Below, piece by piece: positions 1-12,620 of a stretch of DNA of 64,000 bases. The DNA lies in contig NW_020312005.1 of assembly GCF_003144115.1 (NCBI RefSeq), forward strand, positions 740,391-804,390, read 5' to 3'. The position numbers were made by a program, and so were the translations under genes. Numbering within the stretch: the first letter of the stretch is position 1; each line of letters opens with the position of its first letter. The stretch is from Tilletiopsis washingtonensis. Lineage: Eukaryota; Basidiomycota; Exobasidiomycetes; Entylomatales. Under the pieces are notes generated by a model. The model was not told the DNA's origin. It saw only the letters and a program-made list of their open reading frames with translations, and did not search any database.

Positions 1-2125
1 AGTGGCGCGCACGGGCGACGAGGAGCCGAAGGGCGCAGAGGGGCCCGACGAGGCGGCAGCGGGAGCGTCGGACGACGGCGGCAGACTTGCTGCGTCGGAG
101 CCAGGCTGCGAGGAGGCCTTGCGGCTGTGCGTTGGCGGAGCAGCCTGCGTGCGGCTCGCGGCCTCCGCTGGCTGCGCGTTGGGCAAGCCGCTGGAGGACG
201 CTGCCACGCCTTTGGCAGCGGCATCTGTGCCAGCCGCCTTGGCCGATGGCGCACGCCCGCGTCGCTTGGGCACCTCGAGCACCTCGCTCGACGGCTGCGC
301 CGACGAAGATGCTGGCGCGGCTCCCGGAGCCTGCGACATGACAGCGTCCTCTTCGGCGGCAGGCGCGGCGACCGGCGGCGGGACCTCGGTCTCGTCGTCG
401 CCGACATCGCGCTGGCGAGAGGACGAGCTAGCACTGCGCGCAGCTGCGCCCTTGCGGCCGGAGACTGACCGCGTGGAAGCGGAGCGGGTGCCTCTCGTGC
501 CCGAGGAGCCAGTCGACGGGAGCGGGGCAGGGACCGCCTCGCTTGCGTCGACGTCCATCGGAGCTTCGTCCACATCATCCGCGATGGGCGCTCGCGCTGT
601 TGCGTCGCCGTCTGCGCGATCTGAGCTTGCGGGCACAGCGGCGGCCTGTGAAATAGCCTGCTGCTGATCGTCGACGTCGTGCTGAATCATCGTCGCGTCC
701 GGTGCCGCCTGCGCCTCGGGCGCCTCATCGGCAGGCGCATCGTTCTTGCGCGTGCGCGCCGAGACGGCCCGGCCGCGCCCTTTGCCGCGCGCAGTCGAAG
801 CTTTGCGAGTGATTGGCGGCGACGGCTGCTGCACTTCTTCCTCCTCTGCAGCAGACTCTTGCGCTTCAGCGGCTGCCGCTTCAGGCACGGCCGCGCCTTG
901 CTCCTCCTCCTGCTCAGCCTCATCTTCGCTGGCGGCTTTGCGGCCGCGCACCGTGCGCTTCGAGGTGCTTGCTGCACGTGAGGCCGCGCGCGTACCTGTC
1001 CGTGTCGGCCGCACTGACTCCGACGTCGTTGACGGCGTGAGAGCGGCCCGCTTCGTACGTCGTGTGCTGCAGAGGTCCAGTGAGGACAGTCCCACCGACT
1101 GAGGTCTTCTGCAACTCACCTGCGAGTGGCTGTGCCCTCTGCCGTCTCAGGCTCAGTCTCGGGCTCCGTCTCCTGCTCTGCTCCGATCTCGGCCGCCGAC
1201 GCTTCGGCCTCCGATGCGCGCGCCTCCTCGGCCTCCTGTGCAGCTCCGCGACGGCTGACGCTGCGGCCCTTCTTGGTGGCCTTCGCTGGCTTCACGGCCT
1301 CCTGCTCCTTCACCTCCTCCGGCAGGGCGCTCGTGAAGAAGTAGCAGTCGGGCTCGCGACGCCGGTGCTCCTCGCTGAGCGCTCTTGTGTGAGATTACAG
1401 CGAGCCGTGCTGCGCGTCGCCGAACTCACATAGGATCGTCGTTCTTCTCCCAGCCGCCCAGAGACCGTTCGCAGTATGCGCACGTGGCGTTGTCGGCCTC
1501 TTCTTCTGACGGGGCGTAGTGAAAGCCGGCCTCTGCTAGCTGAAGGGGCATGGTCTCAGCTCACGCTGCATCGCTGATGCTCAAGCTCGTGAGGCGGCTC
1601 GACCACGCGTGTCCCCGGCATGGCGACGCTCATGCCGACCTGCACAGCTGCTGCACTCACCCGCGCACTGGTGGGCCGCCAGCCCTTCTTGCCGTCGTAC
1701 GGCCACGCCTGGCCGAACGTCATGATGCGCGCCTGCGTCATGCGCTCGTGCCGCGGCGCCAGGCTCTCTGCGGCGACGGCGGCGGCGTCGCGCTCGCGCG
1801 CCGAGCGCAGCACGAGGCCCAGCGGGCACTCGGGCGCCACGGCCGCCAGGCGCGCCAGCGGGTCGTCGGCGGCGCGCCACGTGTCGAGGGCGACGGCGCA
1901 GAGTGCATGCTCGCAGCGGTCTGGCGCCGCCGCCGAGGGAGCGAAGCGGAAGCCCTGCTGTGCAAGCTGCGCCGCCGAGGGCCCGCCCTTGCGGCTGGCG
2001 TGCGGCCAGCCGGCGTGTGTTGGTGCGGCGGCGGCGGCGGCGGCGCCCTTGCCGCGCCGCGACGGGCCGCTGCCCGAGGCCGACGGCGCGCTGAACGTGG
2101 CGAGGCGTGCCTCGTATGTGTCCAT
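1..2125 (-). CDS. BIR1: BIR-domain protein, Bir1/survivin-like; 3' part runs off the window
   Basis: Probable chromosomal passenger complex subunit that links Aurora kinase/INCENP to centromeres and the spindle; that role is known for fungal Bir1 and is not visible here. Exons: 2125-1661, 1539-1430, 1374-1120, 1066 to below 1. Two BIR domains lie in the first about 205 residues. The second is complete: C175, C178, H195, C202 in the exact C-x2-C-x16-H-x6-C spacing, with the GFHYAP start and a WxxxDDP core. The first (about 40-105) keeps GFRFAP and a W..ADDP core, but its zinc positions read H73, C76, L93, C100, so it is probably degenerate. After the BIRs comes a long disordered tail rich in A, S, E, R and K with short basic patches (TRRTKRA, RGRKAA), as in fungal Bir1. 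Start chosen at the first ATG before the BIR frame. The C-terminal INCENP-binding end is outside the window. Confidence 0.85.
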
Positions 2126-2977
2126 GCTGCGTGCGTGAGTGTCTTGGGAATGTTGAGGGCGCAGCGGGGCCGCGCGGGTGTGGTGGAGCGGTGCCAGGCA
2201 GCTGCGTGCGCGGTGCTGCACGTTGCCGCGCGCCGCCGGCGTGTTGGTTGGGCACCGAGTCGCGCCGTGCGCGTGGGATCACGTGCGGCGCCGGTTGAGC
2301 TGCCCCCTGCCCCGTGAGCAAGCCAAGCCCTGCGCATCGACCAAGCTGCCTCTGCGATCGTCTCTCGCCCTCGAGCAGGCCTCTCGAGCCTCGAGCAGGC
2401 CTCTCGAGGTGCCTGAGATGCCACTCGTTCATCAAGGCAGCGCTTCGTGCTTGCATCTGCGCAGGGCAGAGTGCCGCTGCAGCACCCGCCGGCCCCGCAC
2501 GCAGTACGTGAGACGCGTCGGCTGTGGGCCATCTGACGCCGCGCTGTCTGTGGGTCAGCCAGGCAAGCCTCCTTTACTCCTCCTTCACAGAGACAACACA
2601 CTGTTGCTGGCCAGCACTCGCACTACATTTTGACGCCATCTGCTGTTGCATGGTGAGCCTTTGCGCCGCTTGCAGCAGCGTGCGGAGGGGTGGCTGCCTG
2701 CACACCTAACTCACGCGCGGGTGGCGCGGCCTTACTCGTGCGGGCGTCGCTCGCGGCCGGCGAGCCAAAAGTGGGTGGCTGCAGCCTAGCAGCGCAGGCC
2801 GGTGCTGCTCCTGCGCCGGGGCCGAGTCATCGGCCCCGCTCCTTCGCAGCATCGGACACCCGCGTTTCCTTCCTGACGACGGCACCCAGCACACCCCGAG
2901 CCATCCCCTACGCCCCGTCCCTACGCGCCCTCCTCACAGCCACAGCTCGTCCACTGCACGCTCTCGCATCGCCCGCC
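2126..2977. promoter_or_regulatory. Divergent intergenic region between BIR1 and ILV2
   Basis: 852 bp between two start codons facing away from each other, so it should hold both promoters. It contains a perfect 20-bp tandem duplication at 2369-2408 and becomes C/T-rich on the plus strand over the last 100 bases before the ILV2 ATG. I see no convincing coding exon and cannot name a specific factor site. Confidence 0.6.
2369..2408. repeat. Perfect 20-bp tandem duplication with CTCGAG palindromes
   Basis: Two exact copies of CCTCGAGCAGGCCTCTCGAG, at 2369-2388 and 2389-2408. Each unit holds CTCGAG palindromes flanking AGGCCT, so the tract could fold or act as a doubled binding site. It lies about 245 bp upstream of the BIR1 ATG. 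Confidence 0.9.
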
Positions 2978-5474
2978 ATGGTCCTGCCTCTGCGCCTGGC
3001 GCGTGCGCGCCTCGCCGCCGCCACTCCGGCATCGCCGGTGGCCGCCGCCGCTGCCGCCGCCGCTCGCCGCTCCTTTGCCGCTGCCGCAGCGCGCCGCAGC
3101 AGCGCCGCCTCAGCACAGGCCGATGCCGGCATGGCCACGCCCAACACTGCCAGCCTCACACAGCCCAAGGGCGCGCCGTGAGTACCCGTCCAGGCAGCTG
3201 CGCGAGCGGGCAGCGGTGGAGGGCGTTGCGGGTGGCGCCTCGAGAGCTGCGGCCCTGCACCCGGATGCCGCAGGAGTGAGCGTCCGGCGGGGCCGTCATT
3301 ACTTGACGTGCGGAGGTGCTATGCGCCATCGCCCGCCCTGTTCACGCCGCTGCCGCAGCTCTGGTGCCCGCATCTCCACGTCGGCTCTGTGAATTTCGCT
3401 GACCCCTTGCTCGCAGTCGGCCAGAGCCCGCACGGAATTTCCAGCAGACCCCGTCGCCCTCGCCGTTGACGTCGCGCTCGCCGACCGAGCTCGACTCGTC
3501 CTTCGTCGGCATGTCGGGCGGCGAGATCTTCCACGAGATGATGCTGCGCCACCAGGTCAAGCACGTCTTTGGCTACCCGGGCGGCGCCATTCTGCCCGTC
3601 TTCGATGCGATCCACAACTCGAAGCACTTTGACTTCATCCTGCCGCGCCGCGAGGATGGCGCCGGCCACATGGCCGAGGGCTACGCGCGCGTCACGGGCA
3701 AGCCGGGCGTGGTGCTCGTCACGTCCGGCCCGGGTGCGACCAACGTCATCACGCCCATGCAGGACGCCATGAGCGACGGCACGCCGCTCGTGGTCTTCTG
3801 TGGCCAGGTGGCCACGTCGGCGATTGGCAGCGATGCGTTCCAGGAGGCAGACGTGATCGGCATCTCGCGCAGCTGCACCAAGTGGAACGTGATGGTCAAG
3901 GACATCAACGAGCTGCCGCGCCGCATCAATGAGGCGTTCAAGATCGCCACCAGCGGCCGCCCGGGCCCTGTGCTTGTGGACCTGCCCAAGGATGTCACGG
4001 CCGGCATCCTGCGCAACGCACTGCCTTACTCCAGCACCACGCCCTCGCTCGCTGCCCTGCCCTCGCGCGCCGCCGCAAGAGCACCGCGCGCCCGCGCTCT
4101 GCGCCACTCGGCGCAGCCCGCCGCGCAGTCGGCCAGTCTGCCGGACGATGCCGTCGAGATCACGCAGGCTGCCAAGCTGATCAACGGCGCCAAGCGGCCC
4201 GTCATCTACGCCGGCGCCGGCATCCTCTCGACGCCCGAGGGCCCGCAGCTGCTCAAGGAGCTGAGCGAGCGCGCCAACATTCCCGTCACGACGACGCTGC
4301 AGGGCCTGGGCGCCTTCGACGAGCTCAACCCGCTGTCGCTGCACATGCTCGGCATGCACGGCTCTGCCTACGCCAATCTGGCCATGCAGGAGGCCGACGT
4401 CATCATCGCCCTCGGCGCGCGCTTCGACGACCGCGTCACGGGCCGCGTGGACAAGTTCGCGCCGCAGGCCCGCGCCGCCGCGCTCGAGGGCCGCGGCGGC
4501 ATCATCCACTTCGAGATCATGCCGAAGAACATCAACAAGGTCGTGCAGGCGACGTGCGCGCTCGAGGGCGACGTGGTGCGCAACCTGGCCAAGGTGCTGC
4601 CGCACGTCAACGCCAACAAGCACCCCAAGTGGCTCGGCCGCATCGCCGAGTGGAAGGAGCGCTTCCCCTTCACGTACACGCCGAGCGACCCGGCCAAGGG
4701 CGAGTTCCCGAAGCCGCAGGAGGTGATCGAGGCGCTCGACCGGGCGATTGAGCCGCGCAAGGAGCAGACGATCATCAGCACCGGCGTGGGACAGCACCAG
4801 GTGAGTTGCGCCGCGTGTACGTGCCGGCAGCGCAGGGCTGACGCAGCACCGGCAGATGTGGGCGTGCCAGCACATCCGCTGGCGGTACCCGCGGTCATGG
4901 GTCTCGAGCGGCGGCCTCGGCACGATGGGTGAGCATGCAGCGCAGCCGGCCCGCCCGCATGCGCCCGACTGACCTCCCTTGCGCGTGCGCAGGCTTCGGC
5001 GTGCCCTCTGCCGTCGGCGCCAAGGTGGCGCGGCCAGACGCGACAGTCGTGTGCATCGACGGCGACGCGTCGTTCAGCATGACGGCCATGGAGCTGGCGA
5101 CGGCGCACGAGTTCAATGTCGGCGTCAAGATTCTCGTGCTGAACAACGAGTTCCAGGGCATGGTGCTGCAGTGGCAGGACCTGTTCTACGAGCAGCGCTA
5201 CTCGGGCACGCGCATGACGAACCCCAACTTCACCAAGCTGGCCGCGGCCATGGGCTGCCACACCATCTACTGCGACGCGGTCGCCGACCTGCCGCGCGCC
5301 ATGAAGGAGTTCATCGAGTACGACAACAGCCGCCCCGTGCTTTTCGAGTGCCGCGTGCACACCAACGAGCACTGCTACCCGATGATCGCCGCCGGCAAGG
5401 CGCTGCACGAGATGACGCTGCACCCGTCGCTCATCAAGAGCGACGTCGAGCCCATCACCGCGCCCGCCTCGTAG
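2978..5474 (+). CDS. ILV2: Acetolactate synthase, catalytic subunit, mitochondrial
   Basis: Thiamine-diphosphate enzyme that condenses two pyruvates (or pyruvate and 2-ketobutyrate) in the first common step of valine, leucine and isoleucine synthesis. Exons 2978-3177, 3417-4800, 4856-4928 and 4993-5474 give 712 aa. The first about 65 residues are Arg/Ala/Ser-rich with no acidic residues until late, a typical mitochondrial presequence. The core starts at [16 protein letters not shown]. It contains the ThDP glutamate segment [24 protein letters not shown], the [20 protein letters not shown] stretch and, in the last exon, the ThDP/Mg motif [12 protein letters not shown]...[11 protein letters not shown] basic Ala/Arg-rich insert sits near residues 260-290 between the first two domains, where the yeast enzyme also has a variable linker. 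The first intron is 239 nt. The regulatory subunit ILV6 is not in the window. Confidence 0.96.
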
Positions 5475-6922
5475 GGCGCCGTGCATCAAAATACTGCGTG
5501 CGCGCACCACCGTGGGTGCGCGTGCCTTGGCTCGCTGTCACACGTCTCGTCTCTGTGTTCTCCCCCCCCTCTTCCACCGCCATGACGATTCTTATTGCGG
5601 AGCGCCGGCGCGTGTGTGTGTTGCGTGCAGCCGAGGTGTGATTGCGGGAAGGGAGCGTGCGCTGAAGGCGTGAGCGGTTGCGAGCCATGCTGCAAAGATG
5701 CAACTTTCGAGCTGCTGCGCCGCACCTGACGGCTGCATGCCTGATCGGATGGCTGCACCAGAAGCAGGCGCCGCCGAGAGCTGCGTGCTGCGATGCTGGG
5801 ACGATGAGGCGCCAAGCCTCCGCCAGCATGCGGCGAGCCCCTGAACGGGAGGCGCGCGTGCAGCGCGCATGACGGGCGGGTGTCGCTTGTGCTTCTTCTC
5901 TCCGCAACGCTGCGCGCCAGAATGGCGGCCTTGTCCTCGCTGACGGCGAAGCAAGAAGCACGCAGCGCAGGCTGGAGAAGGACGACCTGCTCACAGGTGG
6001 AGTGTCAGCCTCGCTCGTGTGCTCTTCGACTAGCTTGAGGAGGCGGGCGGCGGCGGGATATGCGTGATGGCACGCGGGCGGCGGCGCCACCATCAGAGGA
6101 GGCACCTTGGCCCCTCTCGCGCTCCACCACAGACAGGGCGCATCGCTCACAGAGACAGGAACGGCGTGCTCTCTCCTCCCTCTGACAGGCCTCTTCTGCG
6201 CCGTCTGTCTGCCTTTGGTCTGCGCTTGTCGCTTCTCGAGGCTGCTTTCTGCCTGCTGGGTGCTCGAGAAGCCTACGCTGGCGGAGCAGACGAGCGCGGC
6301 ACAGCCCAGGCACCTGAGCCGTGTCGAGCGCGTTGGACCCCTGATGCCGCTGCAAGGCAGCAAGCGCAGGCACAGCAGCAGCACCGCACATGCCGCCGCG
6401 CGCCGAAGGGCAGCTCCGCCTCGCCGCCGCGCGGTGCTGCGCCACGGCGCGAGCAGGCGAAGAGCGGCGCGCGGCGCGGCGCGAGGGGCACGCCACGGCG
6501 ACGGCGCGCTTGAGCCGCGCGCGCCGGCGAGGGGCACGCTCGGGCATCCAGCATCAGCCGCCGCCATCCTCCCATCCTTCCCCTCTACGCTCCTTGACGC
6601 CCCTCCTGGCCCTTCTCCCCGGCCTTCACACACGAACCTCACCGCCGCCTCGGCCCCCTCACTCGTCGCGCCTTCTCGCGTGCTCCCGGCCGCCGCTGCT
6701 CTTGCGGCTGCTGCACGCCTCGCCGCCGGCACCGCCTCGCTCGCTGGCCCGGTCTCTCGTCGCTGCGTCACGTCGCTCTCAGCAGGCCTCAGAGCTACGC
6801 GCGCACCTCTTCGCCCTCTCTCGCGCAGCTGCTTATCGCTGAGCGCTGCCGCGGCATCTCGCCTCTCTCACCTCGCAGTGTGCTCTGCCTGCGCCTGCTA
6901 GGTGCAGCCCGCCGCAGTCGCC
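5475..6922. other. Long intergenic region upstream of the P4-ATPase
   Basis: 1448 bp between two plus-strand genes. The first part should hold the ILV2 3' UTR. The last about 350 bp are strongly C/T-rich on the plus strand and look like a promoter/5' UTR. A TAG-GTGCAG just before the ATG at 6923 could be an intron end in the leader. A long open frame exists on the minus strand, but its product is Ala/Arg/Ser-biased with no recognisable domain and I treat it as compositional. Confidence 0.5.
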
Positions 6923-9900
6923 ATGCCGCTCTTCGGCCCCGGCCGTCCCCTGCCGAACCTCGATGATGCGGGCCATCACTACGACCCGCATGCCGGGCCC
7001 TACCAGGCCGGCCCGTCGGGGCGTGACCACGTGAGCGACCCGACACATCCCGACTACGACCCGGCCATCGACCCCAACCTGCAGCTGCGCACCGTGCGCA
7101 CCGCTGCCGAGTCCATTGCCGAGTCGCACCGCTCCGAGATGCGCCGCGACGAGCGCAACAAGGCGCGCCGCCGCGGCAACGGCTCGCTGCTCGGCAAGCT
7201 GGGCCGCGGACGCACGCTGCTGCGCCGCGGCCAGAGCCAGAAGGCTCCGGCGCTCAAGGGCATGCTCGAGGACGAGCTCTCGCGGCCCGGCGCCGGCTTT
7301 GGCGCGTACGGCACGGGCGGCGAGGGCGTCGGTGTGCCGTTTGAGAGCGCGCAGCAGGACACCACGCCTGCTTACCCGACCGAGAGCGCAGCGAAGCGCG
7401 CCGAGGCTGAGGCGCATGCCGAAGCTGCAGAGGTCGGCGAGCCTGTGCCCGAGCAGAAGCTCGACACCGGCATGCGCAAGGGCAAGAAGAAGCCTGCGTC
7501 GCGGCGCAACGTGTACCTCAACATGCCGCTGCTGCCCGCCGACCAGGGCAAGCACGGCGAGCCCAAGGCGCGGTATGCGCGCAACAAGGTCCGCACGAGC
7601 AAGTACACGTTCATCACCTTCCTGCCGCGCTTCCTCTCCGAGCAGTTCCGGCGCCTCGCCAATGTCTACTTCCTGCTGCTCGTCGTTCTCCAGTGAGTCC
7701 TGCTGTGGGCGTGATGGCGGCGCTCGGAGCAGCTCTGACGCGGGTCTCGCGCCGCAGAGTCTTCCCGCAATTTGGCGCCACGATCCCGCAGATTGCCATG
7801 CTGCCCCTCGTCGCCATTCTCACGATCACTGCGATCAAGGACAGTATCGAGGACTACCGGCGGCACATCCTCGACAACCAGGTGAACAACAGCGCGGTCA
7901 CGCGCCTCGGCGCCTGGCGCAACGTCAACCAGCCGCGCGCCAAGCGCACTTTCCTGGGCAAGCTGTTCGGGTTCGGCAGCTCGCCGGACAAGGTCTCCAA
8001 GGGCGTGCGCAAGCTGCGGGAGAAGGAGGATGCCATCGGCATGCGCGCCGTGCGTCAGGGCAGCTCAGCCAGCGCGGCCGCGATGCCGTACGGCGCCTCT
8101 GGCGCGCAGGACGCGCGCAACGACGCCCGGCTGCGCAGCGACAGCCTCACGAGCGCCAGCGCGCACGGCTACAATGGCCTCGAGACGATTGCGTCGGAGA
8201 GTGACTACCACTCCGGCGGCAAGTCGATGGGCCGCAGCGCCAGCGGCTACATCGGGCAGCCTGCGTCGAGCGTGGCGTCCTTTGGCCCTTCCTCCGGCGC
8301 GGTGCTTGCCGGCAGCTCGTCGCAGCACACGCCCAGCCCCAACGGCGTCGTCGACTACAGCCAGAACACGCCGGGCACGGCGCGCTGGGAGCGCACGCTG
8401 TGGAAGAAGCTCGAGGTGGGCGACATTGTGCTGCTGCGCGAGAACGACCAGGTGCCTGCGGACATTGTGCTGCTCAACTCCTCGGACCCTGACGGCAACG
8501 CGTTCGTCGAGACGAAGAACCTCGACGGCGAGACGAATCTCAAGGCGCGCAAGTGCGTCAAGGCGACGATGGGCATCCAGACGGAGGAGGACATCGAGCA
8601 CGCGCGCTTCACGATCGACTCCGAGCTGCCGCACGCCAACCTGTACGCCTACAACGCGCTGCTCAAGTATCACGCCGGCGGCAGCCGCGAGGAGTACGAC
8701 GTGGAGGATGCGTCGCGCGGCGCACCCGTCGCGCGCCCGGGCGAGAAGGTCGAGCCGATCACGACCAACGAGCTGCTGCTGCGCGGCTGTGCGCTGCGCA
8801 ACACGGAGTGGGTGATTGGCATCGTCGTGTTCACGGGCGCGGACACCAAGGCGAGCTGCTTGTGTGTGGCTGTGCAGCGCGGCCCTGACTGACGCGTGAC
8901 GCTGCAGATCATGCTCAACGGCGGCGAGACGCCGTCGAAGCGCTCCAAGATCGAGAAGGAGACAAACGTCAACGTCGCCGCGAACTTCGTGCTCCTCATC
9001 ATCATGTGCTCGGCGTGCGCCGTCGTCGGCGGCATCTTCCTCAACCGCACGGACACGAGCCGCAACTTCTACGAGCCGGGCGCGCTGGACAGCGACAACA
9101 ACATCCTCAACGCACTGATCGTGTTTGGCACGTGCCTCGTGCTCTTCCAGAACATCGTGCCGATCTCGCTTTACATCTCCATCGAGCTGACAAAGGTGCG
9201 TGCCCTCGCCGGCGGACTGCTTGCGCAATGTGCTGACGCCTGTCCTCTGCCACCAGACGATCTCGGCCTTCTTCATCTATCAGGACATCGACATGTACTA
9301 CGCGCCGCTGGACCATCCCTGCGTGCCCAAGACGTGGGGCATCGTCGACGACCTCGGGCAGATCGAGTACATCTTCTCCGACAAGACGGGCACGCTCACG
9401 CAGAACGTCATGGAGTTCAAGAAGTGCTCCATCAACGGCTGTGAGCGCGGCGCGTTGCTTGCACACGGCCTGACATGCGCTGACCCCGCCCTGCGCAGAC
9501 TCGTACGGCGAGGGCATCACAGAGGCCATGATCGGCGCCATGAAGCGCGAGGGCAAGGACACGTCCGGCATGGGCTCGTCCGAGCAGGAGGAGCGCCTCG
9601 AGGCCTCGAAGCAGGCCATGATCGAGAAGATGAACCGCACCTTCAAGAACCGCTACCTGCGCCCGGACCAGCTCACGCTCATCTCGCCGACCATGGCCGA
9701 CGAGCTCGGCCCCAACCCGCCGTCGGGTGCCGATCAGCGCCGCAACATTATCGCCTTCTTCCGCGCTCTCGCCCTCTGCCACACGGCGCTGGCCGACCGG
9801 CCCGAGGCCGACTCACCGTTCGTGCTCGAGTATAAGGCGCAGAGTCCCGACGAGGCCGCCCTCGTGGCTGCTGCGCGCGACGTCGGCGCCGTCTTCATCA

Positions 9901-12620
9901 ACAAGAACAACACCGTCGTCGACATTGAGGTGGCCGGCCAGCCGGAGCGCTACACGCCGCTCAAGGTGCTCGAGTTCAACAGCACGCGCAAGCGCATGAG
10001 CGTCATTGTGCGCGAGCCCGACGGACGCATCCTGATGATCTGCAAGGGCGCCGACTCGGTGATCTACCAGCGGCTGCGCCGTGACCACGACGCGCGCCTC
10101 AAGGAGCAGACGCAGCGCGACCTGGAAGACTTTGCCAACGCCGGCCTGCGGACGCTCTGCATCGCCTACCGCTACCTCGAGGAGCGCGAGTATGCCGAGT
10201 GGGCGCGCATCCACGACGAGGCCGCGGCCAGCATCGTCGACCGCGACGACCTCATCGACGAAGCGAGCGAGAAGATCGAGATCAACCTCACGCTGCTGGG
10301 CGCGACGGCGCTCGAGGACAAGCTGCAGGTTGGCGTGCCGGAGACGATCGAGAAGCTGCACCAGGCGGGCATCAAACTCTGGATCCTGACGGGCGACAAG
10401 CTGCAGACGGCCATCGAGATCGGCTTCAGCTGCAACCTGCTCTCGACGAACATGGAGATCATGATCATCTCGGCGGACCACGAGGCGGGCACGCGCACGA
10501 TGATCGAGGCGGCGTGCAACAAGATCGCCGCGGCCGGCCGCCCGGTCGTCATCGAGAAGACGGAGCGGCGCGGCGGCATCACCAAGAAGACGTCGCACCG
10601 CCTCAACATTGAGCGCACCGAGGAGGCGCCCGTCGGCGGCTTCGCCGTCGTCATCGACGGCGAGACGCTGCGCTACGCCCTCGACCCGAAGCTCAAGCCG
10701 CTCTTCCTCGCCCTGACGACGCTCTGCGAGACGGTCGTGTGCTGTCGCGTGAGCCCGGCGCAGAAGGCGCTGACCGTCAAGCTCGTCAAGGACGGCAAGA
10801 ACGCCATGACGCTCTCCATCGGCGACGGCGCCAACGACGTGTCGATGATCCAGGAGGCCCACATCGGCGTCGGCATCGCCGGTCTCGAGGGCGCGCAGGC
10901 GTCGATGAGCGCCGACTACGCCATCGGCCAGTTCCGCTACCTGGCCAAGCTCCTGCTGGTGCACGGCCACTGGAACACGTACCGCATCGGTGTGCTGCAC
11001 CAAGTCTTCTTCTACAAGAACCTGATCTGGACGGGCTGTCTGCTCATCTTCCAGATCTTCACGCAAGCCGACGCCACGTATCTCTTCGACTACGGCCTTA
11101 TCCTGCTCTACAATCTCGTCTTCACGTCGCTGCCCGTCATCATGCTCGGCGCGCTGGACCAGGACGTGCGCGCGCCGGCGCTGATGGCGTACCCGCAGAC
11201 GTACCGCCCCGGCCGCGAGGGCAAGCTGTACACGCGCACGCAGTTCTGGACCGCCTGTCTCGACGGCGTGTATCAGGCGGGCGTTTGCTTCGTCGTCGCC
11301 TGGGCCGCCTGGTTCTACTACCCGGCCGTCATGGCCGACGGCACGAGTCTCGACCCGCTCTCGGCCCTCGGCACGACGGTCGCCACGTCTGCCGTTGTCG
11401 CGGCCAACTTCTACTGCGGCCTGGCGCTGCAGAACTGGTCTGGCATCATCTGGTTCGTCATCATCGGCTCCAACGCCGCCTACTTCGCCTGGATCGCCAT
11501 CTACAGCGCGCCGTTCTGGGGCACGACGTTCAGCGGCACGGCATACGTGCTGTTCAGCACCGTGCAGTTCTGGGCCATCGTGTGCCTGTCTGTGCTGCTG
11601 TGCCTGCTGCCGCGCTACACGTGGAACGCGTGGTGTTCCTCATTCAACCCGACCGAGGTCGATCTCGTGCGCCAGGCCTGGATCGCCGGCGACCTCAAGC
11701 AGCGCCTCGGCCTGCGCGCCGGACGGCAGATGCAGGGCGAGAAGAACGTGTTCGAGGAGCCCGGGCACGCCAGCCAGGCCGAGCTTGGCACGAGCGCCTT
11801 TGCCGACGCCGCGCCCGCCAAGCGCGACCGCGAGTTCTCTGCCGGCACGCAGTCCGACTCGTCCGTCTCGCCGCTGCCCACGAACTACGAGCAGCGCTAC
11901 GGCGACCGCACGACGCACGACCAGCAGCGGCGCGAGTCGCTCGGCCCGCCGGCGCGGACAGGCACGAACATGTCTTTCTACGACCCCGACCAGCTGCCGG
12001 CGACGTACGCAGACTCGCCGGACGTGTCGCGCGGCCCCACGCCGCACGGCATCGCCGACACGAGGGCCTTCCCTCCGAGCGCCCGCAGCTCGGCGTCGCA
12101 CTACCCCGACGCAGATCTGGCGCCAGAGATCCGCATCCAGCGTGCGTCCGGCCAGTCGCAGGCGCCGCGCGCCGGCTCGCAGTCGCCGTACGCCAATGCG
12201 CAGTCGTACGCGACGAGCCGGACAGCACTTGCATCGCAGAGTACCGACTCGTTCGACGCGCAGTTTGACTCGACGTTCGCCGACGAGCAACAGCGGCCTC
12301 AGCAGGCGCCCGCGGCTGCCACGTACGCCTCGCCGCCGCGTGTGGCGGCCGTCGCCGCGGACCCCGACAGCCCGGCGTCGCCGGCTGAGAAGTTCCACAA
12401 CCGCTTCAAGCAAGGCCAGACGCAGTCGCCGCCGCGGCCAGGGCAGGCGCCTGCCGCGCAGCTCATCGACGACTCGCTGGCGCGCCCCACGCCGCCGTTT
12501 GCCCAGCATCCCGGCATGCACCCGCGCGAGGAGTCCAACGTCACGCAGGGCAGCTGGCACACTGCCGGCGGCAGCGACGACGATGGCACGCCGCGCAATG
12601 CGCAGGGCGCATGGAGATGA
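6923..12620 (+). CDS. P4-type phospholipid-translocating ATPase (flippase), Dnf1/Dnf2 class
   Basis: Membrane pump that flips phospholipids from the outer to the cytosolic leaflet at the plasma membrane and endosomes. Exons 6923-7692, 7758-8850, 8908-9195, 9257-9440 and 9499-12620 give 1818 aa. The N-terminal about 210 residues are disordered, then [20 protein letters not shown] leads into TM1. The actuator domain carries [13 protein letters not shown]. The phosphorylation site [16 protein letters not shown] has its Asp near residue 759. Next come [19 protein letters not shown] and [19 protein letters not shown]. The [14 protein letters not shown]...KKCSING context matches Dnf1/Dnf2 rather than Drs2. 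A long insert (about residues 300-430) separates TM2 from the actuator motif, and the last about 330 residues are disordered. Intron 2 (8851-8907) begins with GC, not GT. Such pumps need a CDC50/Lem3 partner, which is absent here. Confidence 0.95.

Noticed and set aside
2-667. Open frame of 221 codons on the plus strand
   Set aside because: It is the complement of the disordered Bir1 tail, whose minus frame continues the spliced BIR-domain gene.
5455-6771. Minus-strand frame of 438 codons between ILV2 and the flippase
   Set aside because: Arg/Ala/Ser composition, no domain, no conserved-looking stretch; expected by chance at high GC where stops are rare.
9813-11066. Minus-strand frame of 417 codons inside the P4-ATPase
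   Set aside because: Exact antisense shadow of well-conserved flippase coding sequence.
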